DNA of 64,000 bases from Tolypeutes matacus (taxonomy: Eukaryota; Chordata; Mammalia; Cingulata; Chlamyphoridae). The stretch's first letter is position 1; each line of letters opens with the position of its first letter. The stretch is from assembly GCA_026826555.1 (NCBI GenBank), contig JAKSZT010054308.1, positions 1,829,115-1,893,114 of the forward strand, read 5' to 3'. The notes under the pieces are model-generated. The model made no database searches. It saw only the letters and a list, made by a program, of their open reading frames with translations, and had not been told where the DNA came from. Below are positions 34,965 to 47,459 of the stretch, piece by piece. Position numbers and translations under genes: made by a program.

Positions 34965-35065
34965 CTATGCTGGCTTTGCTATTACATCCCTATGTGACCC
35001 TGAGCAACAGGGTCACCTCTTCACCTCTCAGTTCCTTTATTTATTAAATGAAGGATATGGCCAGG
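34965..35065 (+). mobile_element. MIR fragment
   Basis: 'ctatgtgaccctgagcaac...cacctctcagttcctttatttattaaatgaaggata' is the conserved MIR core. Ancient. Confidence 0.7.
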
Positions 35066-35334
35066 CAATAAAAAATTCTTTATAGCACTGATGGACTGTG
35101 AATAAAAAAACAGACTGATCCCTGGTATATGGAGAAAATTTTGTTCAATTTACAAGTGGGAGTGAGAAATAAAGAGATAGTCCTTTGGGAACTTTCATTT
35201 TACTACACTGTTTTGTATATGTAAATGTCATGTCAGTTCCTTATGCAAAATTTTTAAATGGCTAACTATTCCTTATTGGATCAAATTCAAACTCTTTATT
35301 AGAAGCCTCCCACAATCTAATCTGCTTTACTCAG

Positions 35335-35996
35335 TGTAGCAGTTTGATATTATGTATGAATTCCAAAAAAAGATATTTGATTATGTTTGTAAACTAGTCT
35401 GTTCCTCCGAGTGTGATACTCTTTGTATTAGATTCAGCTGAGATGTCTTTGATTAAATTATGTTAAAATCACGGCTTTGATTTGACCACGTCAGTAGGGC
35501 ATACAGGGCTCATTCTTCACCCCCTTTGTGGGCTGATAAAACAGACTTTCACACAGAAGTAGATACACAGAGAAGAACACAGAAAGACATGGGAGAGGAG
35601 AGAACTTGGTTTTGATGCTGGAGCCCCAGGGAGAGTTGAGCCATTTGCTTGAGAGTTTACAGCTGACCTTGTGAAGAGAACAGAGCATCTGAGCCTGGAA
35701 AAAAATGAACCCCGGGAAGAGAGACGAGCCTTATGCCAGCCTACAGCTGAAACTGGAAGAAGCTGGGACCACGGAGCCTTAAGAAGGAAGAGGAAGGCTG
35801 AAACCTTGCAGACATGGCCTGCCATCTTGTGCCAACATGTGGCAACAGACTCTGGGTGAGAAAGTACCTCTTATGGTACCTTGAGTTGGACTCTTTAGGG
35901 CCCTGTGATTGTAAGCTTCTACCCCAAATAAATACCCTTTTAAAACACCAACAGATTTCTGGTACTTTGCTTCATCACCCCTTTGGCTGACTTATA
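35335..35996 (+). mobile_element. Solo ERVL-like LTR (copy E)
   Basis: Starts TGTAGCAGTTTGATATT and ends near GGCTGACTTATA. Poly(A) signal 'ccccaaataaataccc'. Near-duplication CTCAG/CTCAC. It retains the 'ctctttgtattagattcagc' segment missing from copies A-C, as does copy F. Confidence 0.88.
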
Positions 35997-36021
35997 CTCA
36001 CTAATTTTTATTTTCTTTTAT

Positions 36022-36611
36022 TGAAGCAGTTTAATATTATTTATGAATTCCAAAAAATATATTGGTTATGTTTATAAACTGGTCTGTTCCTCTGGGTGTG
36101 ATACTCTTTGTATTAAATTCAAAGGTTTTACATTTGCTTGATTAAATCAAGATTAGGGCTTTAATTAGACCACATCAGTAGGGCATGACTCAGGGTTGAG
36201 TCCCTGCCCCTTTGGTGGGCTCACAGAAACAGACACTTACTCTAGAAGACACACAGAAGAAGATACAGAAGAGGAGAGAACTTGGTCATTTCAGTCTTGC
36301 CATGTTACAGAAAGAAGAAGGCTCAAACAGCTAAAGCACCAGGAAGAAAGACAAGCCCTATGCCAGCCTACAGATGAGATCAGAATAAGCTGGGCCCACA
36401 GAGTCTTAAGAGGAAGAAAGAAGGAGAGACCAGGCAGAGGTTGCCCACGATCTTTCTTCAACACATGGCACCAGACTTTGGTGAGGAAGTAACCTTGGGC
36501 TGGACTCTTAGGGCCTTTTAACTGTAAGCTTCTACCCCCAAATAAATACCCCTTATAAAAGACAACAGATTTCTGGTACTTTGCATCAGCACCCCTTTGG
36601 CTGACTAATAC
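36022..36611 (+). mobile_element. Solo ERVL-like LTR (copy F), 25 bp after copy E
   Basis: Starts TGAAGCAGTTTAATATT and ends GACTAATACA, with 5-bp duplication TTTAT (36017-36021 and 36612-36616). It has its own target duplication, so it is an independent insertion and not the partner LTR of copy E. Confidence 0.9.
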
Positions 36612-37263
36612 ATTTATCTAACAAACATGAATCTGCCTCTTTACTTAGGGCTATCCTTATTTTATTCTCTAAACATAATGATCATGCCTAAACCAGTAAA
36701 GCATTTTTCTCATAATGTTACATTCATTCATTCAACAATGATTTATTGAGAGCCTACTCTATGCTAGGCATTATGACAGACAACGAGGACACAAAGCTGA
36801 AGAAAACACAATCCTTGCCTAAGAAACCCACAGCTTATGAGAAATGACTGAGAGGTAAACCAACCACTGCAATCCAGTGTGATAATTGCTACCCCAGAAG
36901 TATGTACAGAATACTATAAGATCACAAAGAAGGAGTATTTACCCTATGTTAGGATATAGAGGGGTAGAAAACTCCTGGATCCCCAGAGAGAACTTTCAGT
37001 CCTTTGAAGATATAAGAGAAGAGTGTTCTAAGGAAAGAGAACATACAACATATGCAAAGGAAGTCATTATAACAAGGCTTGTCATGATTGAGGATCTAAA
37101 GTTACTGATTGTAGGAAAAATGTAGGGTATGTGTGAGAAGTGATGAAAGGTAAAGTCAAAGAAGTAGGCAGGGGCTGGAATGCTAAGCTACAATATATGA
37201 AGTCTATCATGAAAGGCATGGGAAGTCCTTGACAAAAACACAGTGATAGTATCACCAGTGGTT
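36612..37263. other. Intron with probable ancient L2/MIR-age sequence
   Basis: 'cattcattcaacaatgatttattgagagcctactctatgctaggcat' (36720-36770) resembles a common ancient LINE/MIR-age motif. The rest is not assigned, and no exon is seen. Confidence 0.4.
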
Positions 37264-37280
37264 AAGAGTATGGGCTTTAG

Positions 37281-37611
37281 GGAAGCAAATGTGGCTCAAG
37301 AGATTGAGCTCCTGCCTAGCACATGGGAGGTCCCAGGTTTGGTTCCCAGTGCCTCCTAAAAAAGATGAGCAAGACAGCGAGCTGATACAACAAGATGAAG
37401 CAACAAGAGACACGAGGAAAACAGAATGAGAGACACAACAAAGCAGTGAGCAGAGGTGGCTCAAGCGATTAGGCACCTCCTCCCACATTGGAGGTCCCAG
37501 GTTCAGTTCCCGGTGCCTCCTAAAAAGACAACCAGTACACAACAAATGGACACAGCAAATGCAAACAACAAGGGGGTAGGGAGAAATAAATAAATCTTAA
37601 AAAAAAAAAAA
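37281..37611 (+). mobile_element. Long dimeric DAS SINE
   Basis: Two units ('ggaagcaaatgtggctcaagag' and 'gagcagaggtggctcaagcgatt') with B boxes and purine tails, ending in poly(A). 17-bp perfect duplication AAGAGTATGGGCTTTAG (37264-37280 and 37612-37628). It splits a MIR. Confidence 0.96.
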
Positions 37612-37628
37612 AAGAGTATGGGCTTTAG

Positions 37629-37850
37629 TGCCAGAGAACCTGCTGCTTCATCTATTTACTGTTGTAATCACAGAGCCTGAAACTGTGCCTATAACATAAT
37701 AATAACTCAATGTTTTATGAATAAGTCCATTTACAAGATGGGGATAATAATGCAAATCTCTCATGGTTGTTATGAGGATTACATGAGAAAATGTACATAA
37801 AGAACTTAGTGTGGTGTCTGACATATCATGAGAGCTCAGTGAAAAATAGT
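37629..37850 (+). mobile_element. MIR remainder after SINE insertion
   Basis: 'agtgccagagaacctg' ... 'aagatggggataataatgcaaatctctcatggttgttatgagg' ... 'agtgtggtgtctgacatatcatgagagctcag' is MIR-like sequence continuing 'gagtatgggctttag' left of the SINE. Confidence 0.7.
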
Positions 37851-37972
37851 TAAAAAAGGAATTTAAGAATTTTAATTTAGAGAGATCACTCTGGAAAGCA
37901 GTATGGCGAATAAATTGGAGAGTGAAAAAGACAATAAGATCATTTAGATGAGTGATATCAACAAGGTGGCAG

Positions 37973-38164
37973 GGAGGCGGCTGTGGCTCAGTCAGTGGGG
38001 CTCCCGTTTGCCATGTGGGAGGCCCCGGGTTCGGTTCCCGGGGCCTCCTGGTGGGGGCAGGCCCGCCCGCGCGGCATGGTTGGCTGACCCGGTGAGCACG
38101 GGCAGCAGGGGGGGGATGGATGAATAAATAAAATCTTTAAAAAAAAAAAAACAAAAAAAAAAAA
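37973..38164 (+). mobile_element. DAS SINE, full length, young
   Basis: Head 'ggaggcggctgtggctcagt', intact B box and CpG-rich tail. 12-bp duplication ACAAGGTGGCAG (37961-37972 and 38165-38176). Confidence 0.96.
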
Positions 38165-38167
38165 ACA

Positions 38168-38840
38168 AGGTGGCAGAGTGAGTCACTCCAGGGTTCTGTT
38201 CCCCCACAGAATCTTTAAACTAGCAAAAGCTGGCGAAACCATCTTTCTCAGAGCTCTGGAAAAACATTTAAAGTGTTGCATCAAACGAGGCTAGCATTGA
38301 ATTGAGAAAAAGGCAAGCTTAAAAATGATAGGAAAACCTCATGGCACAATTGCTGGCCATTACTCCATCCCTTCCCCAGCTTGGGGTGGAGTCGGCCTGC
38401 ACTCTTAGTGCAGGTCCCCAGTCCCAGTTCTGGAAAGAGAAGAGTAAACCCTGTGCACTTACTTCAGTGCATATATGTCTGTAACAGTCTTTCTGGTGCA
38501 GCAAGAAGGACTGAGCCAGACTGGAACACTCTCTGGCTTGCCATCCTAGAACTTGCCCAGCATGTAAAAGCAGCTTGTGGGCAGCTAATTAAATGAAGAA
38601 ACGATCAAACTGCAGCCACCTGGGTCAAAGGATTACAGGCTTTAAGATATTAATAGAGTGCCCAGACCGGGAGGTGACTATTTCACAGGGAGAAGAGGGG
38701 GCATTTGAAATCGTGTAAATAACAGAATCCCTAAGGCCATGAGTGCATGCCCTGGACAAGACACATGCTAAGTAAAGACTGGAGAGGACTATATACTTTC
38801 ACCTCAGGCTCCTCTTCAGGTTCACTGTTAGGAGGACTAA
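38168..38840 (+). mobile_element. L1 5'UTR-like fragment
   Basis: 'aaggtggcagagtgagtcactccagggttctg...aaaccatctttctcagagctctgg' parallels 30360-30460. Continues with decayed homologous sequence to the Tigger border. Confidence 0.5.
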
Positions 38841-39384
38841 GTTATAAGGAAGAGCATCTAGCTAAGATAATTGATGAAGGTGGTTACACTAAACATTAGA
38901 TTTTCAATGTAGATGAAACAGCCTTCTATTGGAAGAAGTTGCCATCTAGGACTTTCCCAGCTAGAGAGGAAAAGTCAATGCCTGGCTTCAAAGCTTCAAA
39001 GGACAGGGACTCTCTTGTTATGGGCTAAGGCAGCTGGTGACTTTAAATTGAAGCCAATGCTCATTTACAATTCTGAAAATCCTAGGGTCCTTAAGAATTA
39101 TGTTAAATCTACTCTACCTGTTCTCTATAAATAGAATAACAAAGCCTGGGCGACAGCACATCTGTTTACAACATGGTTTATTGAATAATTTAAGCCCTCT
39201 GTTGAGACCTATTGCTCAGAAAAAAAGATTCATTTCAAAATACGACTGCTTATTGACAATGCACCTGGTCAACCAAGAGCTCTGAGGGAGATGTACAATT
39301 AAGTTAATGTTGTTTTCATGCCTGCTATTACAACATCCATTCTGCAGCCCATGGATCAAGGAGTAATTTCAACTTTCAAGTCTT

Positions 39385-40258
<874 letters not shown>

Positions 40259-40999
40259 CTATAGTTGCCATAGATAGTGATTCCTCTGATGGATCTGGGC
40301 AAAGTAAATTGAAAACCTTCTGGAAAGGATTAACCATTCTAGATACATTAAGAACATTTGTGATTCATGGGAGGAGATAAAAATATCAACAGTAACAGGA
40401 GTTTGTGAGAAGTTGATTCCAACTCTCATGATTGACTTTGAGGGGTTCAAGACTTCAGTGGGAGGAAATAACTGCAAATGTGGTGGAAATAGCAAGAGAG
40501 CCAGAATTAGAAGTGGAGCCTGAAGACTTGACTGAATTGCTGCAATCTCATGATAAACTTTAACAAATGAGGAGTTATTTCTTATGGATGAGCAAAGTGT
40601 TTTCTTGAGATCGAATCTATTCCTGGTGAAGGTGCTGTGAACATTGTTGAAATGACAACAAAGGATTTAGGATATTACATAAACTTAGTTGATATAGAAG
40701 TGGCAGGATTTGAGAGGATCAATTCCAGTGTTGAAAGAAGTTCTACTGTGGATAAAATGCTGTCAAAGAATATCACATGCTTCAGAGAAATCTTTTGTAA
40801 AAGGAAGAGTCAATCAAAGCAGCAAACTTCATTGTTGTCTTATTTTAAAAAATTGCCACAGTCACCCCAACTTTCAGCAACCACTATCCTGATCAGTCGG
40901 CAGCCATCAACATTGAAGCAATACTCTCCATCATCAAAAAGATTACCACTCACTGAAGGCTCAGATGGTGGTTAGCATCTTTTAGCAATACAGATTTTT

Positions 41000-41241
41000 T
41001 TTTTTTTTTAATAAATCCATTCTTCTCACTTTATTTATTATTATTTTTTAAAGCTTTAATAGCCTTTATTTTATTTTATTTTTATTTATTCATTTATCCC
41101 CCCCCTGCTGCTTGTGCTCGCTGGGCCAGCCAACCACGCCGTGCGGGCGGGCCTGCCCCCACCAGGAGGCCCCGGGAACCGAACCCGGGGCCCCCCACAT
41201 GGTAAACGGGAGCCCCACTGATTGAGCCACAGCCGCCTCCC
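41000..41241 (-). mobile_element. DAS SINE inside Tigger tail
   Basis: Minus-strand copy with unusually long T/A-rich 5' side (41000-41095), GC-rich tail and head ending 'gagccacagccgcctccc'. 16-bp duplication AGCAATACAGATTTTT (40984-40999 and 41242-41257). Confidence 0.94.
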
Positions 41242-41442
41242 AGCAATACAGATTTTTAAATCAAGGTATATACATTGTTTTTTAAAGACATAATGCTAGT
41301 GCACACTTAGTTGACTATAGTATAGTGCAAACATAACTTTTATAAGCACTGGGAAACCAAAAGAATTCGTGTGACTTGCTTTATTGTGATATTTGCTTCA
41401 GTGGTCTGAAACCAAACCTGTAATATTGCCGAGGTATGTCTG

Positions 41443-42655
41443 TACTTGAAAGTGGTCAAAAAGAGAAATTTTGTTGTATGTATGTTACCACAATAAAATT
41501 AAAAAAAAATATATCAGTTAGAATGCTAATGTAGTAATCCAGGTTAAATGTGATAAGGGCATTAGTGATAGTTGGAAAGGAAGGGATGAAACCAGGAAAT
41601 ATTTAGAAGATGATACTGACGGATGGTATTTGGTGATTGGTTGTTATATGGAATAAGCAACATCTCTTCCCTTTCTAATCTCTTGACATATTCTCTAGTT
41701 AAGTTCTTAACTTGTTCTCATTGTAAGCTCCTTGAAGGTAGGGAATGGGTTAAATTTTATTTCTCCTTCTCTACTGTTCCCTATTCCATTGAATGGTTCC
41801 ACTATTTACACAAATGCTCATATCAGAAACCAACAATTTTCACCCGTTTTTCCTTCACCTCAATCAATCTATTTGTAGTAGATTGTTATATTAATGGCCT
41901 GCAGTGAATCATGCCTATTGTATTCTGTGCCTTTGACGCTATTTTTGGCCAGGTGACTTGCTGGGGTGAATGGGACATGAGTAAATGTGACACAAGCAGA
42001 GGCTTATCAGTGTTTGCATTTGAGGGCTTACTGTTCTCTTAGAAGCTCATCTAGTGCCTCCTGCCTCCTCTCTCAACCAGTCTCACTCTCATTCTTTCAG
42101 TTCATTGTTATTATTTCCTCTTCCCATCACTCCCTTCAGGTCCCAGTTTAATGTTAAGTTTAAATGTTACTTTCTCAGGGTAGCCTTCCATGTTCTAGAC
42201 TAGGTTAGGTCTCTCTGTTATATGCTCTCAAAGCACACCCTATTTGTCCTTCAAAGCATCTAACACAATTGTAATGTTTAAAGTCTGACTTCCCCAACTA
42301 GACTGTAAGTCTATGAGAGCAGAGGCTGTGCTTATCCCATTCAACATTATATCTCCTGTGCCCCACAGAAAACCTTACAGGTAATAGTCACTCAATAAAT
42401 ATTTACTAATAAATCAATATTTCCATAATATCAGAAAAATAATAGTCTATGAATATTTTTAAAACCAATTTTATGATCTTGTGAGAAATCTTTGACTAAG
42501 AAAATCTAGCTTTATGTCTTCTGAAAAATACAAAGCTCAAAGATGAAAGGTGATACATGATAAAAAATCTAAATAAAACCCTCTCCCATAAGGAAATACT
42601 TAGTGCAAAGCCACTTAGCAAGTATATGAAAGGATTCTGAAAATTTTCACAATAC
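41443..42655. other. Intron with ancient LINE-like sequence, no gene
   Basis: 41510-41640 ('tagtaatccaggttaaatgtgataagggc...tttggtgattgg') and 42295-42420 ('gactgtaagtctatgagagcagagg...cactcaataaatatttactaataa') resemble L2-age repeats. The ORF at 41623-41907 is not conserved with anything I know. The acceptor of NUP210L exon 3 lies far below. Confidence 0.45.
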
Positions 42656-42848
42656 CATGTAGCCGCGTCTGCCCACTGCCATCATCCTTTGCTACCATCA
42701 TCACTGACTTATAATCTTCGAAATGGGCTAGTGTTTCATTGGAGGATTTCCATTCTAGCATTAGTGAACTGAAATTATCAAACTTCCTTCTGTGTTGATC
42801 AAACACTGCTAGTTCCAAGACTGTGTCCCTCAGGCTGGATACAGGAAT
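42656..42848 (-). CDS. NUP210L: NUP210L internal exon (2nd)
   Basis: 193 nt: IPVSSLRDTVLELAVFDQHR, RKFDNFSSLMLEWKSSNETL, AHFEDYKSVMMVAKDDGSGQ, TRLH plus one base of a glycine codon. Acceptor tttaatgtag, donor gtattg. FDQHRRKFDNFSSL..EW is highly conserved in the gp210 family. Two N-glycosylation sequons (NFS, NET) suit the luminal domain. The acceptor polypyrimidine tract runs directly into a long simple repeat. Confidence 0.96.
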
Positions 42849-42855
42849 CTACATT

Positions 42856-42950
42856 AAAAAAAGAAAGAAAAAAAAAAAGAGAGGAAGAAAGAGAGGGAGA
42901 AGGGAGGAAGGGAAGGGAAGGGAAGGGAGGGGAAGGGAAGCGAAGGGATA
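42856..42950 (+). repeat. GA-rich simple repeat next to NUP210L exon 2 acceptor
   Basis: (gaaa)n, (gagga)n and (gggaa)n for about 95 bases; on the gene's strand an uninterrupted polypyrimidine run ending about 8 nt before the exon. Confidence 0.93.
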
Positions 42951-42989
42951 GCCTAAAAGATGGTAAGACATCCCTGAAGCTAGGGACTA

Positions 42990-43600
42990 GGCCTCCCCCA
43001 CAACTTTTACTTTGAAAATTTTCGAACTATAGGTGTGTTGAAAGAATAGGACAATGAATACATATATACCCTTCACCTAGATTCACCAGTTGCTAAATTT
43101 TTGTCACATTTACTCTCTCCCTCCCTCCTCACCCCCTCCCCCTTTATATATACACACAAGTGCTAGATATTTTCTAGACATTTAAGAATAGGTTGTATAC
43201 ATCATGCTCCTTGAATACTTAATACCTCCATATACTTTTCCTCAAAACTAGGATATTCACTTATATAACCACCTTAAATACAGTTATGAAGTTCAGGATA
43301 TTTAACACTGATACAAGTTTACAGTCTATACTCCAATTTTTCATATGTCCCCATAATGTCTTTTTTTAGCATTTTCTCTTCCATTATTAAATCCAGTCCA
43401 AGATCATGCATTTTATTGCATTTAGTTGCTATTGTCTCTTTAGTCTCTGTCTCTCTCTCTTTTTTTAAATTGTGGAAACATATATACAAAATGAATTTTC
43501 CCATCTCAACCACTCCCAAGCCTACAATTCAGTGAAATGAATCACATTCCCAATGTTGTGCTACCCTCACCACCATCCATGGATTTTATTTTAAGTTGAT
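42990..43600 (-). mobile_element. Ancient L1M 3'-end fragments
   Basis: 'aactataggtgtgttgaaagaataggacaatg...caccagttgctaaatttttgtcacattt' and 'ttgtggaaacatatatacaaaatgaattttcccatctcaacc...accctcaccaccatcc' resemble common mammalian L1M tails. Boundaries uncertain. Confidence 0.5.
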
Positions 43601-43949
43601 ATTTCCATCATTAGTTTTTAATGCTCAAATTGTGCAAAATTTGGACACTGGGTGGTCCTTCAAGTCACCTTATTTTGACAAGATCTCATTGGTCTTTGAG
43701 CACCTCCTGGTACAACAAGTTGTTTCCGGCTTATTATCTCATATTTTCCTTACCCAAACTGGAATTACTTATTTTTCCAAGGTGTTCTGGTTCCTTTTTC
43801 CTATTTAAATGGGGAACGGTAGTTAGAAAACAAGATGCCCTTTCAGTGAACAGTACGAGGACATTTATTGGTAAAGAAAAAAAATAACGATGTATTTTTT
43901 TTAGTAGCAAGAGAATTTAATGTAAAGCGAAAGTACACACTCAAGATGG

Positions 43950-44455
43950 GAGTGCAGGCGTGCTCGTATGAGTTGCAGGAGTTGCACCACAGTGATTTTA
44001 AAACATGGTCACAATTTCTCAGTCATTCCTTCCATCAAGAGTGTCCCCTCCCCTTGAAACTGGGTGAGCTTGTGACTGCTCTGGCCAATAGAGTCTGGTG
44101 GAAGAGACACTATATAATATCCGAGCTTCTACCTCCTTCTCTTGGAACCCATGTTCCTCATTGGGACCCAGCCCTCACACTGTGAGGGCATGTATAGATG
44201 CTTAGGTTGACAGTCCCAGCTGAACCCAGCCTTTGAATCACACCGCTCTGTTCTTGTTAGTTAATAATCCTGCTGATGTTTCTAGCCCCCAGTCATTTAT
44301 GTATTCTCAACTGAGAACCCAGGTACTGTGGAACAAAGACAAGCATCCTCGCTATTCCCTTTCCGAATTCCTGACCCAGAGAATCCCTGAGCATAATAAA
44401 ATGCTTGTTTTATGACACTAAATTGCACAGCAGCAGAAAACCAAAGGTTGATACT
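43950..44455 (+). mobile_element. MLT1-type (MaLR) LTR
   Basis: 'gtgtcccctccccttgaaactgggtgagcttgtgactgctctggccaatagag', 'acactatataatatccgagc' and the 3' part 'cataataaaatgcttgttttatgacactaaatt' fit an MLT1 LTR. Ancient. Confidence 0.65.
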
Positions 44456-44659
44456 GATATCTCTGATTTAAATTCAGTATCACAAGGTTCTTCATCTTTC
44501 CTGGTCTATATCTGTAAAGTTTCTGGTTCCTAACAAGATCAATCTGTTTAGCCATTTGTTCTATCCTACAATACACATAAAATAGTTTCATAATTCCGAC
44601 CCAATTCACTATCAGCAATAAACTTAGTAAGTTAAGTTCAAGACGTCTTTTCAAAAAGA

Positions 44660-46119
44660 ATGGATTTCTTTTTTTAAAAAATGATCTTTTACCTTTTTTT
44701 ATTTTGAAATACTTTCAAACTTACAGAACAGTTGCAAAAATAATATAAAACCCATACAGAGACCACCAACATACCCCTCACCCAGATAACCAGAATCACC
44801 AACTTTTAACATTTTGCCACATTTGCTGTATCATTGTATCCATGTATTTATGTATCTATCTGTATCTATCTATGTATCTATATTTAGAACAGATTTCTTT
44901 TTGTCCTTAGAATATATCCTCCTAAGGAGGTGCATTTGGCATACTTTATTAAAAAGTTCCTGGGGGTTGGATGTGGCTCAACTGGTTGGGCGTCCGTCTC
45001 CCATATGGAGGGACCTGGGTTCGATCCCCGGGACCTCCCGGTAAAAAAAAAAAAAAAAAAGTTCCTTGAATTAGTTTTTCTGTGTGACTGTGTCATCATA
45101 TACAGTTAGGTTCAATTGTTTCTGGGAACTGTCTGTTCATGACTTTTGCTCATTTTTCAATTGGTCTTTTTTCCCTCAATTTTATAGAGCTCCTAATATA
45201 TTGGGGAGATTTACCCTTTATCTGTAATGTAAGCTATAAACATTTTCTATTTGTCATTTGTCTTTTTACAAATGATATTTTTTGTTATATAAAAATTGTT
45301 TTGATTTTATATAGTGGAATGTATTGATCTTTTCTTTTATTGCCTCTGGGTTTTAAGTCATAGTAAAAAAGACTTTCATTGCAGAAAGTTTCTAATGGAA
45401 TCCATTCTTGTTTTTCTTTTTTTCTTTTAATTTTTCATCCATGTATTCTTGTAGCACTGGTATGGTTTCCTTTTTTACATGTAAATATCTGATTCAACTG
45501 GAGCTTATTATGGTGGAAAGTGATATGAGATATGGATCCACCTTTATCTTTTCCAATGGCAACCCAGTTATATAAACATTATTTATTTTAAAATCTATCT
45601 TTTTCCTGGTGATTTGAGATACCACCTTTATCTTAAAACAGATTTCCAGTATACTGGGAATATTTTTAGACTCTATTCTGTTTCATTGGTCTTTCTATTT
45701 AAGATACCGTGTGACACTATTTTAATTATAGAGGGTTTATAGTATGTTTTAATTTCTGGTAGAGTTAATTCTCACTGTTTTTGTCAGAGTCTCCCTAACT
45801 ATATTTGCTTGTTTATTTCCATATGGACTTTAGAATCAGCATGTTTAGTTCCATCAAAATAAAGACTTGGCATTTTTATTAGGATTATGTTAAATTTATA
45901 TATTAACCCAGAACAACTGAAATTTTTATAATGTTGAATCATCCTATTCAAGAACAAGGGATATAGGATTCAAATATTTTATAAGTTCCTTTTAGCTCTT
46001 AGGAAAGTGTGGTAAATTCTTACATGTAAATCATAATCCTACTAATTTTTAAAAATATATTGGTATCTCAGTGTTCTACCATATATATTTTATGCCCTCT
46101 ATTTTTTTTTATTACCATA
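44660..46119 (-). mobile_element. Ancient L1M, minus orientation
   Basis: 'tttgaaatactttcaaacttacagaacagttgcaaaaataatata' tail followed by decayed ORF2 3' sequence (for example 'tttccttttttacatgtaaatatctgattcaactggagcttatt'). Continues beyond LTR G. It contains a short SINE at 44962. Confidence 0.65.
44962..45055 (+). mobile_element. Short tailless DAS-type SINE
   Basis: 'ggttggatgtggctcaactggttgggcgtcc', B box 'gggttcgatccccg', direct poly(A). Duplication AAAAAGTTCCT (44951-44961 and 45056-45066). Confidence 0.93.
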
Positions 46120-46653
46120 TGTATTAGTCAGCCAAAGGGGTGCTAATGTGAAATACCAAAAATGGGTTGGTCTTTATAAAGGGTATTTATTTGGGGTAGA
46201 AGTCCACAGATACCAGGCCATAAAGTGTTCAGTTTCTTCTCACCAAAGCTCATTGCCACGTGTTGGAGCAGGACAGCTGCTGATGTTTGCCAGGGTTCAG
46301 GCTTCTTGTGTTCCTCTCTTCCCGGGGCTGCGTTTCTCTCCGAGCTTAGCTCTTCTGGTTCCTCCACAACGTCAGCTGTAGACTATCAGGCGAACGGCTC
46401 ACTTCTCTTCTCCTGGGGCCTTTTCTCCAACATCAAAATTGCTTCTCAAAAACTTCTTCAACTCCGTTCTTTGCCTTGCCTTTTAAATTCGATTCCCCAC
46501 CCACCAAGGGGTGGGGCTCAACGCCCTACTGATGTGGTCCAGTCAACACCCTAATCACAACTTAATCATGCCCAGATTAACATATCAGTTTACAAGCATG
46601 ATCCAATTATATTTTTGGGATTCATAATTACATCAAACTGCCCAACTGCAACA
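46120..46653 (-). mobile_element. Solo ERVL-like LTR (copy G)
   Basis: Reverse-strand: 'tgtattagtcagccaaagg' to 'cccaactgcaaca'. Perfect 5-bp duplication CCATA (46115-46119 and 46654-46658). It faces away from copy H, 77 bp to the right. Confidence 0.94.
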
Positions 46654-46730
46654 CCATATAATTTTACAATTGAAATTATATTCCCCTCTTTCCTTCTGTC
46701 CTCTTTCTTCCCTTTCTGAAAAATTCCATC

Positions 46731-47454
46731 TGTGGCAGTTTGGCATTGTTTATGAATTCCAAAAATAGATACTGGATTATGTTTGTAAACTGGTCTGTAC
46801 CTGGGTGTGATTAAATTATGATTAGGGCTTTGATTGGGCCACGTCAGTAGGACTCACAGAGAAAACTACATGGCAGAAAAGAGAGTTGGAGATTTGATGC
46901 TGGAGTTTTGTTGTGGAGCCTGGGGAAATAAAGACACAGAGAGGGGGTCGGAGGTGGCTCAACTGGTTGGGCGTCCGTCTCCCATATGGAGGGACCCGGG
47001 TTCGATCCCCGGGACCTCCCGGTAAAAAAAAAAAAAAAAAAGACAGAGAGAAGGAGGACACAAAGGAGTTTTGAGCTGGAGCCCAGAAGTGAACACACAG
47101 GAGAAGAACACAGAGGAATAGAGATGGCTTTTTAGACATGGCAGAAGCCCCAGGGAGCGAGACAGAGCCGCTCTCCTGATAGTCTACAGCTGGCCTTGTG
47201 GAGAGAGAACAGCAGCCTTGTGGAGAGAGAACAGCAGCTGAGCCCAGAGAGAAAAGGAGCCCCGGGAAGAGAGGAACCCAAGAAGCCTGAACTCTTTGCA
47301 GACATTGGAAGCCATCTTGCCCCAACATGTGGCAATAGACTTTGGTGAGGGAAATAACTTATGCTTTATGGCCTGGTAACTGCAAGCTTCTCTCCCAAAA
47401 AAGCCGAAAGATTTCTGGTATTTTGCATCAGCACCCCTTTGGCTGACTAATACA
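46731..47454 (+). mobile_element. Solo ERVL-like LTR (copy H) with nested SINE
   Basis: TGTGGCAGTTTGGCATTG to GACTAATACA. Perfect 5-bp duplication CCATC (46726-46730 and 47455-47459). Interrupted by a short SINE (46944-47038). It has a small internal tandem duplication 'cttgtggagagagaacagcag' (47195-47240). Confidence 0.94.
46944..47038 (+). mobile_element. Short tailless DAS-type SINE inside LTR H
   Basis: Almost identical to the copy at 44962 ('aactggttgggcgtccgtctcc'). Duplication AAAGACACAGAGAG, slightly decayed on the right (AAAGACAGAGAG). Confidence 0.93.
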
Positions 47455-47459
47455 CCATC

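Noticed and set aside
35335..36611. A provirus with two LTRs
   Set aside because: Only 25 bases lie between them and each LTR has its own target duplication.
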